Positions 31,627 through 40,795 of a stretch of 64,000 bases of DNA are shown here, piece after piece. A program made the position numbers and the translations under genes. Source of the DNA: a virus; IMG/VR virus record IMGVR_UViG_3300023106_000010, positions 1-64,000 of that record. One strand, 5' to 3'. The notes under the pieces are model-generated. The model did no database searches, was not told the DNA's origin, and worked only from the letters and a program-made list of their open reading frames with translations. How positions within the stretch are numbered: the first letter of the stretch is position 1; every line of letters begins with the position of its first letter.

Positions 31627-34014
31627 ATGGACGTAATCGTTCCAACTAAATTAGCAGCGAGTGTTTTTACAAGAGCCTCTATTGCCTCTTTTTATAATAG
31701 CACTGCTGTCTTGTCGTATGCTGCTGTAAACGTCCCTCGGGCAAACTATGACCCTACTAATCTCAGTAACCAACCTACTCCTCTTTTTGAGAGCAATACT
31801 ACTAACCTAACTCCTTACCCAGAAAACTTCTTGTTTGGCGGGGATGCTAGTGGAGTAGCAACAAGTGTAAACAATGCCACTTGCGAATATAATTGCAGCG
31901 TGGCCCCGGATGGTAGATTCTTCGCAGATAAGCTAGTAGAGACTGCAAGCAATACAGTACACGGCGCGCTTATGGGGGGGTTTTCCGCAGGTGTGAATAC
32001 GACTTACTCGGTATTTGTCAAAGCTGGAGAGCGAACTAAGTTTCGTTGGGATGCTGTACCAACAGGCGGTTCTGGTATTACAGACTCGTGGGTATTTGAT
32101 CTGGTCGCAGCAACAGTCACAAGGTCAACGACAGGTGCTACAACAGCTATTATTACGCCTGTAGGTAACGGTTGGTATCGTTGCTCGATGAGCGGAGCAT
32201 CAGCTTTGATCGATGCTACTAATTTTAATATGATGTCTGGCACGAATGTAATTTACACAGGTAACAGAACTTCTGGGATGTACTTGTGGGGCTTTCAGGC
32301 TGAAACTGGTTTGGTGCCCACGAGTTATATTCCACCTACTTACACTTTCACCAGCCGTGCTGGTACTACTGCCACTTATATTAATTCGGCAGGAAACATT
32401 ACCTCGGCAGCAGCTAACGTTGCGAGGATGCATTATATCGCAGATAATTTGAGCTTAGCTCCGCGACTATTATTTGAACCTGCTGCGACTAATTTGTGTT
32501 TGCAGAGTTCTGCGTTTAATACCTCCCCTTGGGTTGCACAAGCCGGCCTAACAATAACTGCAAACTCAACGATTGCACCTGATGGGACAGCCGTAGCTGA
32601 AACCATTACAGACCCTTCCGCAGTTGCTAATGCTTACGTAGGGCAAGACATCACAGTTGCTAACAACAGTGCAGGTTACGTACTTTCGGTTTTTGTTTTG
32701 AAAACAGTAGGAGCAACAACGTTCCCTTGTCTGGAGTTGGCTTTAGGTGGAGGTAGCCCTCAGATTGCAGGAGGTGTTGTTATTGACACTAATGCTGGGG
32801 CTATCCAGAGATATGGGACAAGCACGTCAGTCGTATACGGGCGAGTAGATTCTTGTAAAGACTATTGGAGAATAAGTGTCGGTATTTACAATAATAATGC
32901 AGGAAACACTGTGGCATCTTGTAAGGTTTATCCCGCTGTAAACACAAACGGCTCGACTACTTTTAATGTAGCAACAACAGGCTCGGCAATTATCTGGGGT
33001 GCTCAACTAGAAACTACTAACACAGGCTTCGGAACATTCGGAACAGCTAACCTGACACGTACATCCTACATCGCTACAACCACAGTCGCTGTAACTCGTA
33101 ATGCTGACATTATATCAGCTACAGCAACAGATCGTGCAGCAGATACTGTGGACGCACAAGGTATGTATTACACGAACATTCCTGAGAATGATTTCCCTGT
33201 GTGGAGTGGAGCTACAACTTACGGCATTGATGTATCTGGTAGCAATTCAGTAATCTACAAACACGTAAAGTATGCATCACTACAAGCGTCCAACACCAAC
33301 CACCAACCAGATATCAGCCCTACATGGTGGTCTGTTATAGGCTCCACAAATGCTTATGCGTTAATCGATACACAAGTTGGTACGCAAACTTCCACTAACT
33401 CTGGCAATCACATTCTGAGTTATTTCACAGGTCCAACTCAATCTAGCATTAGCTTGATTAATGTCTCAGCAGATTATATCACGGTAAAGGTATTTTCAGG
33501 TGGTGTGCAAATGTACACTAACACTGTGGATTTTACTGGAGGTTCTTCAGGAGTACCAATTACAGATTACACTATTACAGGACTTACCCCATATATTAAT
33601 GGTGTTATATCTCTGGACGTGTATGCTGATAACATCAAACCAGCTATTGGTAACTTCGTAGTAGGTACTAAATACTACTTAGGTTCAACTGAGACATCCC
33701 CAACAATTGGTATTGTTGACTACTCTGTCAAGACAATTGACGCATTTGGTAATCCTACACTTACAAAGCGTGGTTATGCCAAGAGAATGAATACTAAGCA
33801 ACTGATGGACGATTCTACTGTCGATACTGTTGCAAGGCTTATGTCGCAGATTCGGGCTACTCCTTGTGTGTGGAATGCTAACACAACAATGAGAAATCTC
33901 ACAAGTAATGCCAAGACATCTTTGATTGTCTATGGGTATTATAAGGATTGGGAAATTAGTGTTGATTATAAGTCTATTAGCTATTTGACGTGTAGTATTG
34001 AGGGACTTATCTAA
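31627..34014 (+). CDS. Tail tip / receptor-binding-like protein, 795 aa
   Basis: Only large tail gene after the tape measure. Two tandem jelly-roll-like modules can be aligned: about residues 60-240 (NLTPYPENF...APDGRFFADKL...NGWYRCSMSG...LWGFQAETG) and 285-475 (NLCLQSSAFN...APDGTAVAET...DYWRISVGIY...IWGAQLETT). These are typical carbohydrate-binding, concanavalin-like domains of phage fibres. The C-terminal 300 residues resemble other baseplate/tip proteins. Probably binds the host surface. Confidence 0.75.
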   Translation: MDVIVPTKLAASVFTRASIASFYNSTAVLSYAAVNVPRANYDPTNLSNQPTPLFESNTTNLTPYPENFLFGGDASGVATSVNNATCEYNCSVAPDGRFFADKLVETASNTVHGALMGGFSAGVNTTYSVFVKAGERTKFRWDAVPTGGSGITDSWVFDLVAATVTRSTTGATTAIITPVGNGWYRCSMSGASALIDATNFNMMSGTNVIYTGNRTSGMYLWGFQAETGLVPTSYIPPTYTFTSRAGTTATYINSAGNITSAAANVARMHYIADNLSLAPRLLFEPAATNLCLQSSAFNTSPWVAQAGLTITANSTIAPDGTAVAETITDPSAVANAYVGQDITVANNSAGYVLSVFVLKTVGATTFPCLELALGGGSPQIAGGVVIDTNAGAIQRYGTSTSVVYGRVDSCKDYWRISVGIYNNNAGNTVASCKVYPAVNTNGSTTFNVATTGSAIIWGAQLETTNTGFGTFGTANLTRTSYIATTTVAVTRNADIISATATDRAADTVDAQGMYYTNIPENDFPVWSGATTYGIDVSGSNSVIYKHVKYASLQASNTNHQPDISPTWWSVIGSTNAYALIDTQVGTQTSTNSGNHILSYFTGPTQSSISLINVSADYITVKVFSGGVQMYTNTVDFTGGSSGVPITDYTITGLTPYINGVISLDVYADNIKPAIGNFVVGTKYYLGSTETSPTIGIVDYSVKTIDAFGNPTLTKRGYAKRMNTKQLMDDSTVDTVARLMSQIRATPCVWNANTTMRNLTSNAKTSLIVYGYYKDWEISVDYKSISYLTCSIEGLI

Positions 34015-34050
34015 ATGTATTTTAACGTAGCACTCTTGAAAGGGAATATT

Positions 34051-34125
34051 ATGAACACTGCTCCACGTATGACAGGAGGAGGAACCCCACCACCTCCGCC
34101 TCCTCCAAAGCCTTCTAACAAATGA
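34051..34125 (+). CDS. 24-aa proline-rich peptide
   Basis: MNTAPRMTGGGTPP followed by a run of seven prolines in all and KPSNK. AAAGGGAATATT precedes the ATG and the stop overlaps the next start. An in-frame ATG at 34015 would give 36 aa. Such tiny Pro-runs after tail genes recur in phages; function not known. Confidence 0.5.
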   Translation: MNTAPRMTGGGTPPPPPPPKPSNK

Positions 34126-34520
34126 TATACCTAGCCCTATTCATTCTCGCAATATGGTGTAGTAGGGCTAACCAAGGTGCTATGTGGATGACAGTGGTAA
34201 TTGGAATAAGCTGGTCAGCACATTATCCCTTGAGCTTGATGACAGACAGAAGTGCATGGTTCATGATTGTGTTCTTTGTAGACATGTTTATCATCTACGC
34301 AGCCATTGCTGTCTGGCGTCAATCTTCGTTACCAATCATAGGACTGTCCTTCATGCTATGTGTTGGACATCTTATTGATTGGCGGTACGAGACAGACCCT
34401 GTGTACTACCAGATTGCGAATTATTTAGAATACTTAGAGATTATCAGTTGTATAATCTTTTCACCAGTTGTACTAGATTTTATTAAACAAAGGATTAGAT
34501 ATGCCTTCAGGGGAATTTAG
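34122..34520 (+). CDS. Multi-pass membrane protein, 132 aa
   Basis: About four hydrophobic segments (residues 1-12, 20-36, 46-64, 70-86, and one near 108-120), basic C-terminus. It lies at the start of the lysis cassette, so it may be a holin or holin partner. No signature motif. Confidence 0.6.
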   Translation: MIYLALFILAIWCSRANQGAMWMTVVIGISWSAHYPLSLMTDRSAWFMIVFFVDMFIIYAAIAVWRQSSLPIIGLSFMLCVGHLIDWRYETDPVYYQIANYLEYLEIISCIIFSPVVLDFIKQRIRYAFRGI

Positions 34521-34863
34521 CTGGATGTTGTCAGGAGCTTTATTCCTCTTGACAATCTTATTCGGAACGGTCTGGTATTTTATCAGGTCCGAGGTTCAAA
34601 GCCTTAAAGATGCCGATGAACACAACAATGACAGGTTCCTCAAAATCGAATCTAAACTTGAAAAAGGATTAAGCGAGATGAGGGAAGAAGCGAAGCACAT
34701 GGTGGAGAAATCCCAGCAACGTGCAGATAGAGACATTGAACTGCTCCGCTCTGACATGCGCGACCAAATGGCACAAATGCGTGAAGCCTTGCGCAGTACG
34801 GAACAGAATATTCTGAACCAACTTAATTTGTTGTTCAGAGCCAATAACATCGGCAGCAATTAG
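34501..34863 (+). CDS. Membrane-anchored coiled-coil protein, 120 aa
   Basis: One N-terminal membrane helix (MLSGALFLLTILFGTVWYFI) and then a long charged coiled coil (SLKDADEHNNDRFLKIESKLEK...). Overlaps the upstream gene by 20 nt. The layout is like XhlA-type or holin-regulator proteins; role inferred from location. Confidence 0.6.
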   Translation: MPSGEFSWMLSGALFLLTILFGTVWYFIRSEVQSLKDADEHNNDRFLKIESKLEKGLSEMREEAKHMVEKSQQRADRDIELLRSDMRDQMAQMREALRSTEQNILNQLNLLFRANNIGSN

Positions 34864-34965
34864 TAATACACAAGCCCACGTAAGATTTATCTTAAAAGAT
34901 GGGCATTACAACTATCTCGTGCGTTGTGCACGCGTAAGTTTATTAGTCTACCAAAGGAAAATATT

Positions 34966-35526
34966 ATGAACAAAGAAGAATTGATTGCAACAGCAACACG
35001 TATTGCTAAGAAGTTTATCCGCCCTACCGAAGAACTCTCCCTTGTAGCTTATCCGGACCCTTACAGCGCATTGGGTAAAGCTCTTGAGAACAACCTGAAA
35101 TCTCGTGCGTATCGTGACGGTAAGTTTGTCATTCCGAAAGAATGGGAGAAGCTATCACCTGAACCAGTAACTATAGGGTACGGAGCTACCTTCAAAGGAC
35201 TCAAGCTTGGCACTGTATGGGCGCTAGAACAGGCTGAGAGCGATTTGGATCAACAAGTGAGGGTTCGCATTGAGCAAGTTCTCAAAGCCGCTCCTACGCT
35301 GCTCAAACGCTCACCTGAGAAGCTTGCTGCGTGCGTATCGCTTCAGTTCAATATCGGGCAGTCAGCCTTCGAAGAATCCACTCTGGTGAAGCTGCTGAAT
35401 AAAGAGGACATGGTAGGTGCTGCTGAACAGTTCCCTCGTTGGAATAAAGTTAAAGGGCAAGTATCAAATGGCCTGACCAATCGTCGCAAGGCTGAGCGAG
35501 ATTTGTTTATCTCTGTGAAGGGGTAA
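34966..35526 (+). CDS. Endolysin, lysozyme GH24-like, 186 aa
   Basis: Muramidase that cuts peptidoglycan. TEELSLVAYPDP at 21-32 supplies the catalytic Glu (E22/E23) and Asp31, and VTIGYGATFKG near 68-78 the Thr75 turn, giving the E-D-T triad with an insertion of some 40 residues between D and T. No signal sequence, so it needs a holin. Start chosen after AAAGGAAAATATT. Confidence 0.85.
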   Translation: MNKEELIATATRIAKKFIRPTEELSLVAYPDPYSALGKALENNLKSRAYRDGKFVIPKEWEKLSPEPVTIGYGATFKGLKLGTVWALEQAESDLDQQVRVRIEQVLKAAPTLLKRSPEKLAACVSLQFNIGQSAFEESTLVKLLNKEDMVGAAEQFPRWNKVKGQVSNGLTNRRKAERDLFISVKG

Positions 35527-35528
35527 TT

Positions 35529-35798
35529 ATGAAGTGGGCTACCATTAAGCGTTGGACGCTCGATATCTTCACTGAGGAGGATGGCCTCACAATTGACCCT
35601 GTACGTGCAGGGGCTGTAGGAGGTTCCTTCTACGGCTTTGTGTGCCACGCGTATCAAACCTTCTGGCAGCACGTACAATTTGACATGCTATCCTTCTCAG
35701 GGGGCTTGGCAGCTATTCTAGGCGTGCTTGGCATGTACCTGAAGACTAATAAGAAGCATGTGTCAGAAGCTCCTAAAGAGGAGAACGGTAATGTTTAA
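35529..35798 (+). CDS. Holin-like protein, 89 aa
   Basis: Starts 2 nt after the endolysin stop. Two hydrophobic stretches (AGAVGGSFYGFVCHAY; MLSFSGGLAAILGVLGMYL) with a charged C-terminus (KKHVSEAPKEENGNV) match small class II holins that open the inner membrane for the lysozyme. Confidence 0.75.
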   Translation: MKWATIKRWTLDIFTEEDGLTIDPVRAGAVGGSFYGFVCHAYQTFWQHVQFDMLSFSGGLAAILGVLGMYLKTNKKHVSEAPKEENGNV

Positions 35799-36168
35799 TC
35801 TCATTGGATGGCAAGCTAAGCTAGCTGAATACTTGATTGTGATTGCTGTGCTGTGTGGAGTATTTTATGGAGTTTACCACAAAGGTGGTGAGGATGCTCG
35901 TTCAGAGATTGCAGAAGAACAAGCTAAAGCAGACAAGGCACAACAAGATAAGTACAATCTTGTTTCCCAGAAGTATGAGGATTTGAAGAATACGAGGCAA
36001 CAGAATGTCAACACCATCACCAAGGAAATTACTCACATTATTGATAAGCCTATTTATAATGTGCAGTGTATCGATGACTCAGGTAGGATGCTCATCAACG
36101 ATGCCCTCGCGGGACGTGCAGCTACCAAGCAATCTGGTACAACCGTGCAAGCCACTCCAAAGCCTTGA
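35791..36168 (+). CDS. Rz-like inner-membrane spanin, 125 aa
   Basis: N-terminal membrane helix (YLIVIAVLCGVFYGVYHKG) then a periplasmic coiled coil (QAKADKAQQDKYNLVSQKY). GAGGAGAACGGTA precedes the ATG at 35791. Fuses inner and outer membranes at lysis together with the nested Rz1. Confidence 0.85.
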   Translation: MFNLIGWQAKLAEYLIVIAVLCGVFYGVYHKGGEDARSEIAEEQAKADKAQQDKYNLVSQKYEDLKNTRQQNVNTITKEITHIIDKPIYNVQCIDDSGRMLINDALAGRAATKQSGTTVQATPKP

Positions 36169-36283
36169 GGGAACAACTGGAGCGGACTTGACACGTAATA
36201 TTATCGCCAACTCTCAGATTTACTGGGAGTGTGCTGACAGCAAGCAAGCGCTGATTGATGCTGTTACAACAAAGAACAAGTAG
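36005..36283 (+). CDS. Rz1-like outer-membrane spanin, nested, 92 aa
   Basis: Begins inside Rz in another frame and ends 115 nt beyond it. A lipoprotein signal peptide (KLLTLLISLFIMCSVSMTQVGC) with Cys near residue 29, then a Pro-containing periplasmic part. The -3 residue of the lipobox is Gln, unusual, yet VGC is acceptable. Confidence 0.8.
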   Translation: MSTPSPRKLLTLLISLFIMCSVSMTQVGCSSTMPSRDVQLPSNLVQPCKPLQSLEGTTGADLTRNIIANSQIYWECADSKQALIDAVTTKNK

Positions 36284-36318
36284 TATGTACAGATGTCCTT
36301 TTCGGTAGAAAAGACTTA

Positions 36319-36349
36319 CCCACTATCCTTCACAGGACGTGGGCTTTTT
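36319..36349 (+). terminator. Terminator after the lysis cassette
   Basis: CCCAC...GTGGG stem followed by CTTTTTG. It also lies at the 3' end of the convergent HNH gene. Confidence 0.65.
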
Positions 36350-36908
36350 GTTGCCCATGATCTTCAGTATATCCAGCACCAAAACTATTCTGTAAAGATA
36401 TCATCTTTTCCCTGTAACTCACGGCCAGATCGAAAGCTGTCTGATATCCATAAGTCAGAATTCTGAAGGACTTAGATACTCTTCGCCCAAGCTTGACACA
36501 GTGCCAACTAGCTCTCCAATAAAGATACCCTCGGAGATTAGCTAGCATGACGCCATTATGACCAGAAGTATTTCTAGGATTTATTGTTCTGTTGCGGGAA
36601 TTAATTGCATTCTCGACGCAGCGAAGATTCTGAATAGAGTTGTTCTTTTTGTTTCTGTCTATGTGGTCTATCTGAAAACTTGGAGATATCGGGCCATTTA
36701 CTAGTTGCCAGATAATTCGGTGGACTTTATATACTTTATAATTTATACCGACAACAAAATACCCAGCCTTTTCTACACTACCTGCCACATCTCCCGGAGA
36801 GCATAAAACCCTCCCTACTCCCTTACCGCCCCTGCGCTCCACCTTCCATCGCAAACAACTTGGGGAGGTTTCGTCGTAATAGAAATATTTATTAAATTCT
36901 TCTTCCAA
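36330..36908 (-). CDS. HNH endonuclease with AP2-like C-terminal domain, 192 aa
   Basis: N-terminal strand motif YFYYDETSPSCLRWKV, HNH core FQIDHIDRNKKNNSIQNLR at about 85-103 and an AP2-like DNA-binding end (YLYWRASWHCVKLG...AFDLAVSYREKMI). Closely related to 50891-51661 (both end GAGYTE.HG). Start set to TTG at 36908, six nt after GGAG; longer versions would read through the terminator hairpin. Homing-type element. Confidence 0.8.
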   Translation of the reverse strand: MEEEFNKYFYYDETSPSCLRWKVERRGGKGVGRVLCSPGDVAGSVEKAGYFVVGINYKVYKVHRIIWQLVNGPISPSFQIDHIDRNKKNNSIQNLRCVENAINSRNRTINPRNTSGHNGVMLANLRGYLYWRASWHCVKLGRRVSKSFRILTYGYQTAFDLAVSYREKMISLQNSFGAGYTEDHGQQKAHVL

Positions 36909-36922
36909 ACTAATCTCCAACA

Positions 36923-36942
36923 ATAAAAGCCCCTTTCGGGGC
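36923..36942 (-). terminator. Terminator on the minus strand
   Basis: GCCCC-GAAA-GGGGC followed by TTTTATT, ending the transcript of the gene at 36960-37328 and lying directly ahead of the HNH gene. Confidence 0.8.
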
Positions 36943-36959
36943 AGTTGCAATTTAAATAT

Positions 36960-37328
36960 TTAGTTAAGGACTTCTTCAAGTTCTGAGAACAATTCAGCCT
37001 TCTCAAGAACGTCCTCAACTTTATCCTTTGCACGCGAAGACAAATACTGCTTCATCTGTGCTGGTTTATAGTCAGTCCCTTTGACCATTGCTTTAACAGC
37101 CAAACCAATATCAGTCTTCAGGTCTTTAATCTCCCGCACCAACTCAGGTTCTTTGTCTTCTGTGAAAGCTTTCATTTCCTCTTGGATAGCTTTGATTTCA
37201 GCCTTCTTCTGAGTTAGGAAAACTTGGTCAGCTTCCCACTCTTTAAGTATCTGAGACTTGGTGTCCAAAGTACGCAGACTAGGGAGAACTTCTTGCGCGT
37301 AGGTTTGCAGGGTTACGTTTTGGTTCAT
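36960..37328 (-). CDS. Hypothetical helical protein, 122 aa
   Basis: Long helices with coiled-coil heptads (QKKAEIKAIQEEMKAF) and acidic ends. ATG at 37328 preferred, six nt after AGGA. It may be a DNA-interacting accessory protein, but no family is recognised. Confidence 0.6.
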   Translation of the reverse strand: MNQNVTLQTYAQEVLPSLRTLDTKSQILKEWEADQVFLTQKKAEIKAIQEEMKAFTEDKEPELVREIKDLKTDIGLAVKAMVKGTDYKPAQMKQYLSSRAKDKVEDVLEKAELFSELEEVLN

Positions 37329-37337
37329 TGTCATTCC

Positions 37338-37526
37338 TTATTTAGTTTTAAATTGCACAGCAAAAGATTTATACAGAGCTTGCACGCCTACACAAAGCAC
37401 CCAAGTGTAACAAGCAAGGCACATGAAGCCGATTACAATAGTTGCTCCAGCGAATAGCATGAAGAGTGCTAGGGCTGCTAGTGGTACACTCACAACAAGT
37501 GTCAGAAGTGTTTTAATTGTGTTCAT
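37338..37526 (-). CDS. Small membrane protein, 62 aa
   Basis: One or two strongly hydrophobic helices (LLTLVVSVPLAALALFMLFAG...FMCLACYTWVLCV). TTTGGAGAAACA precedes the ATG at 37526, just downstream of a promoter. Function unknown. Confidence 0.65.
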   Translation of the reverse strand: MNTIKTLLTLVVSVPLAALALFMLFAGATIVIGFMCLACYTWVLCVGVQALYKSFAVQFKTK

Positions 37527-37540
37527 TGTTTCTCCAAATT

Positions 37541-37580
37541 GAGAACTACCATTTTTACAAGTAGTTCTCAAGGTTGTCAA
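37541..37580 (-). promoter_or_regulatory. Promoter overlapped by an inverted repeat
   Basis: TTGACA (37580-37575), 17-nt spacer, TAAAAA (37557-37552). GAGAACTAC (37541-37549) and GTAGTTCTC (37561-37569) form a perfect 9-bp inverted repeat across the -10 region, which would suit a repressor operator. No T-run follows, so it is not a terminator. Confidence 0.6.
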
Positions 37581-37583
37581 GGG

Positions 37584-38582
37584 TTAAAAGTCATCCCAAC
37601 CTTCAACGGCAGTAGAGTGCGAATACTCGGTCACAGAACTCTCAAAGAAGTTCTCCTTTTTGCTGTGATCCAAATGAGCATAGGGGTTGACAGAAAATCC
37701 CTTGTACAACACACCAAGACCAACAACCTTCGCACGCTGATTAGCCATCCACTTCACATACGACTCCGTAGACTGTTTAGAGATACCAAGAATGTTGTCG
37801 CCATAAATCTCATGGCCCCACACAATCTCTTGTTCAACAGCTTCCCGAATCACTCCCTCCAACATCTTCATGTCATCTTCATCAAACATATCTTTGATAA
37901 GGAAGTTCATAAACGACACATGAGTGACTTCATCGTTTTCAATATACTTGATAATCGCAGCAGGTTCAACAAGCTTATTACGTGAAGCTAACTGATAGAA
38001 CAGATTGAATCCATTGTAGAAGTAAATACCCTCTAGAACGAAATCTGCTGCCAAGGCCAGCTTATAGTTGTCCTGAGTAGGATCGTCTGCAAAAGCCTGA
38101 TAGAGCTTTGCAATCGTCTTATTACGCTCAAGCAGCAGTGGGTTAGTTCGCCAGTAATTGTATATCTCCTCACGTTCCAAGTTAGGGAACAACTCTTGAA
38201 GAATGTATTGGTAGCTTTGGCTATGCACCAATTCTTGATATGCTTGCACAGTGAAGAGTGCGCTTACTTCTGGTGCTGTGATGTAATCCGAAAGCATTGG
38301 TAAGTTATTCACTTGCATAGAGTCCAGAGCAATCAGGAAGCTTAGGGTGTTCTTCACAGCTTTCATCTCAGCTTCAGTAAGCTCTTTCAGCGTCGTCTTA
38401 GACTCTACCAAACTAACCTTCTGCGGCAACCAGAAGTTATTCTGCATAATGTTCAGAAGGTTAGTAGCCCACTTGTACTTGATACTATTGAGGTTCATGA
38501 TACCGGTAGAGTTACCACCAACAATCAGACGATCACCAGTGGCATCACTACCGTGCTCATTGAATACTTTCTTGTGTTCCAT
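37584..38582 (-). CDS. nrdB: Ribonucleotide reductase beta subunit, class I, 332 aa
   Basis: Carries the di-iron/tyrosyl radical cofactor for making dNTPs. Ligands in order: Asp87 (LIALDSM), Glu117 and His120 (AYQELVHSQSY) with radical Tyr124, Glu184 (LEGIYFYNG), Glu218 and His221 (ENDEVTH). This is the class Ia/b pattern. C-terminal tail ends WDDF, for docking to NrdA. Directly downstream of nrdA. Confidence 0.95.
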   Translation of the reverse strand: MEHKKVFNEHGSDATGDRLIVGGNSTGIMNLNSIKYKWATNLLNIMQNNFWLPQKVSLVESKTTLKELTEAEMKAVKNTLSFLIALDSMQVNNLPMLSDYITAPEVSALFTVQAYQELVHSQSYQYILQELFPNLEREEIYNYWRTNPLLLERNKTIAKLYQAFADDPTQDNYKLALAADFVLEGIYFYNGFNLFYQLASRNKLVEPAAIIKYIENDEVTHVSFMNFLIKDMFDEDDMKMLEGVIREAVEQEIVWGHEIYGDNILGISKQSTESYVKWMANQRAKVVGLGVLYKGFSVNPYAHLDHSKKENFFESSVTEYSHSTAVEGWDDF

Positions 38583-38596
38583 TAAATCCTTTCAGG

Positions 38597-40795
38597 TTAT
38601 CCGGCACACGCAGCACAGTCCGCTTCAGCTTTCTGCAATGTCGCATTCTTCTTAATGCTGCGAATATAGTAAATCGTCTTGCACTTCTTCTGGTGAGCAT
38701 AATGAATTGCATCGTACAAATCTTTAGCGGTGAAGCCTTCTTTATTCTGGTCTAGAATGAGTTCCATACTGCAACCAGTATCAATAAACTTTTGAGCCTC
38801 AGACACATAATCGATAATCTCAATCGGAGAGTGCTTAGAGAACGTTTTGCCGTAGCAGATAGGATTTTCTTTTAAATACTTTGCAGCCACGAGCAAACTT
38901 CCATTGCCGTTGCCCTCGGCAAAGAAGCCCGAATACACCGGAAGCACGCTAGCGGAAGCATCTTGATAAATCGAAGTGCTGGTGGTAGGTGCAGGAGAAG
39001 TCAGTTGGCTGTTGCGCATACCATATTTGTCAATCTCTTTTTGCACGTCCATCCAAGCAATCTGACTCTCACGGCTGTTACTTGCAAAATACTCAATCTG
39101 CTTACCGTTCTTCCAATCCGAGTTCTCGAAAGCGTCGAAACTACCAAACTCTTTAGCGAGTTCAACACTCTCAAGGATAGCATTGTATTCTATAACCTCA
39201 CTCAAGTCACGAATCTCTTTGATGCTCTTAAAGTTCAACCAGTTCTTAGCGAGGTAGTCATGAAGGCCCATCTGCCCGATTCCGATTGTTCGGTAAAGGT
39301 TATTGTGGTCTTGGTTGATCTGGTCAGGAGATTTCGTCAAACTGATTCCATAATCAAGCATTCGAGTAGCGATGCGAGTTACCTTAGCCAAATGTTCGTG
39401 ATCCCGGATATTCCCTAGATTAATGGAACCTAGATTACAAACATGTCCTAGCACGTCTGGGAGAACATTAGAGAACGACTCTGTGCACAAGTTCCCACAC
39501 ACAATACCGTAAGCTTGCTTGTCACCCTTGTTAGGATTACGACGATTCATCTCGTCAGTGAAAGCAATGTAAGGCAAGCCACTATCAAACTGAGAGCGCA
39601 TGATGATCTTCATCACATCTTTGGCTTTCAATTCTTTGGCAACCTTCAACTTACCGGCATAGAATGCTGCTTCGATCTTCTCGTAAGCTTGCTCAAACTC
39701 TTCGCACCACATACCACGAATATCAATACCAAGTTTCTTCTTAACTTCAAACGGGCAGAAGGTGATATAGTTCTGATTGGCCTTATCGCGTTCCAAAAAG
39801 AAGTCAGGCATCGTTACTTGCGGGAACACATCAAATGACTTCAATCGCAAGTCACCGTGTTCTGTTTGCATGTCCAAGAAGCCTTGAATATCATTGTGCC
39901 AAACTGGCAGAGCACAAGTCACAGCACCCGCACGCTTGCCGCCTTGATTGACTGCCACAGCAGTATCATTAATAATTTTAACCCACTGAGACACAGGTCC
40001 AGCAGCATCTTCCGCTCCACCTACATCACTGCCTTCAGCACGCAGATAACCAAGGAATACTCCAACACCTCCGCCTTGTTTACTGATACGAGCAATGCGC
40101 TTTACATTATCAAAGATCGATTCCAAGTCATCTTCAAGAGCAATAATGAAGCAAGAAGCAATGTTACCACCTTTACGCAAGTTAATCATGAAAGGTGTAG
40201 CAAGAGAGAACTCACGATTACTCAGCACGTCATAAAACTCTTTGACTCGTGCAATACGTTTCTCTGGCTTCTCAAATTGACCAAAGCGCATTGCATTACC
40301 CATATGCATGTGCTGGTTCAATTCAAACTTACCGAGATACTTCTTCTTGGCAGTTACCAGAGACGAGTGAGAGTGCTCCAAGTCGCGGCAGTGGTCAATG
40401 TAATTACCAAGCTCGTTAATCTCGTCTTCGGAGTACGTGTCAAGAATGTCCTTGTGCCACTCGCCCTTCTTCGTGTTGTACTTGACAACCTCTAGGAAGG
40501 TCTTGCCACGCAGCTTGTAGTTGGCCCACATGTCAGCAGCAAGGGCTTTGCCTGCCACGTTCAGCCACTCAGGCTCCTGTGGCGTAGCAAGCTGTTTGGC
40601 GTGCTCGATAATGTTAGCTTGGATAGCAGATGTCTTGATACCGTTCTTGATAAACTGGTCAATACGAGCCTCCAAGGCAAGAGGGTTGGCACCAGTGTTG
40701 CCCACTGCATGAGCAATAGATTGCTTGATCTTGATTACATCGTAGGGAACTTTGACACCATCTCGTTTTTCTACAAATACATTTTTAGCAGTCAT
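38597..40795 (-). CDS. nrdA: Ribonucleotide reductase alpha subunit, class I, 732 aa
   Basis: Catalytic subunit that reduces ribonucleotides. N-terminal ATP-cone (VFVEKRDGVKVPYDVIKIKQ), active-site Cys in GGNIASCFI, NLCTES core and C-terminal redox pair CAACAG. Length is full. The ATG at 40795 follows TTGGAGAAAT. It forms a leftward operon with nrdB and belongs to the phage nucleotide supply. Confidence 0.95.
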   Translation of the reverse strand: MTAKNVFVEKRDGVKVPYDVIKIKQSIAHAVGNTGANPLALEARIDQFIKNGIKTSAIQANIIEHAKQLATPQEPEWLNVAGKALAADMWANYKLRGKTFLEVVKYNTKKGEWHKDILDTYSEDEINELGNYIDHCRDLEHSHSSLVTAKKKYLGKFELNQHMHMGNAMRFGQFEKPEKRIARVKEFYDVLSNREFSLATPFMINLRKGGNIASCFIIALEDDLESIFDNVKRIARISKQGGGVGVFLGYLRAEGSDVGGAEDAAGPVSQWVKIINDTAVAVNQGGKRAGAVTCALPVWHNDIQGFLDMQTEHGDLRLKSFDVFPQVTMPDFFLERDKANQNYITFCPFEVKKKLGIDIRGMWCEEFEQAYEKIEAAFYAGKLKVAKELKAKDVMKIIMRSQFDSGLPYIAFTDEMNRRNPNKGDKQAYGIVCGNLCTESFSNVLPDVLGHVCNLGSINLGNIRDHEHLAKVTRIATRMLDYGISLTKSPDQINQDHNNLYRTIGIGQMGLHDYLAKNWLNFKSIKEIRDLSEVIEYNAILESVELAKEFGSFDAFENSDWKNGKQIEYFASNSRESQIAWMDVQKEIDKYGMRNSQLTSPAPTTSTSIYQDASASVLPVYSGFFAEGNGNGSLLVAAKYLKENPICYGKTFSKHSPIEIIDYVSEAQKFIDTGCSMELILDQNKEGFTAKDLYDAIHYAHQKKCKTIYYIRSIKKNATLQKAEADCAACAG

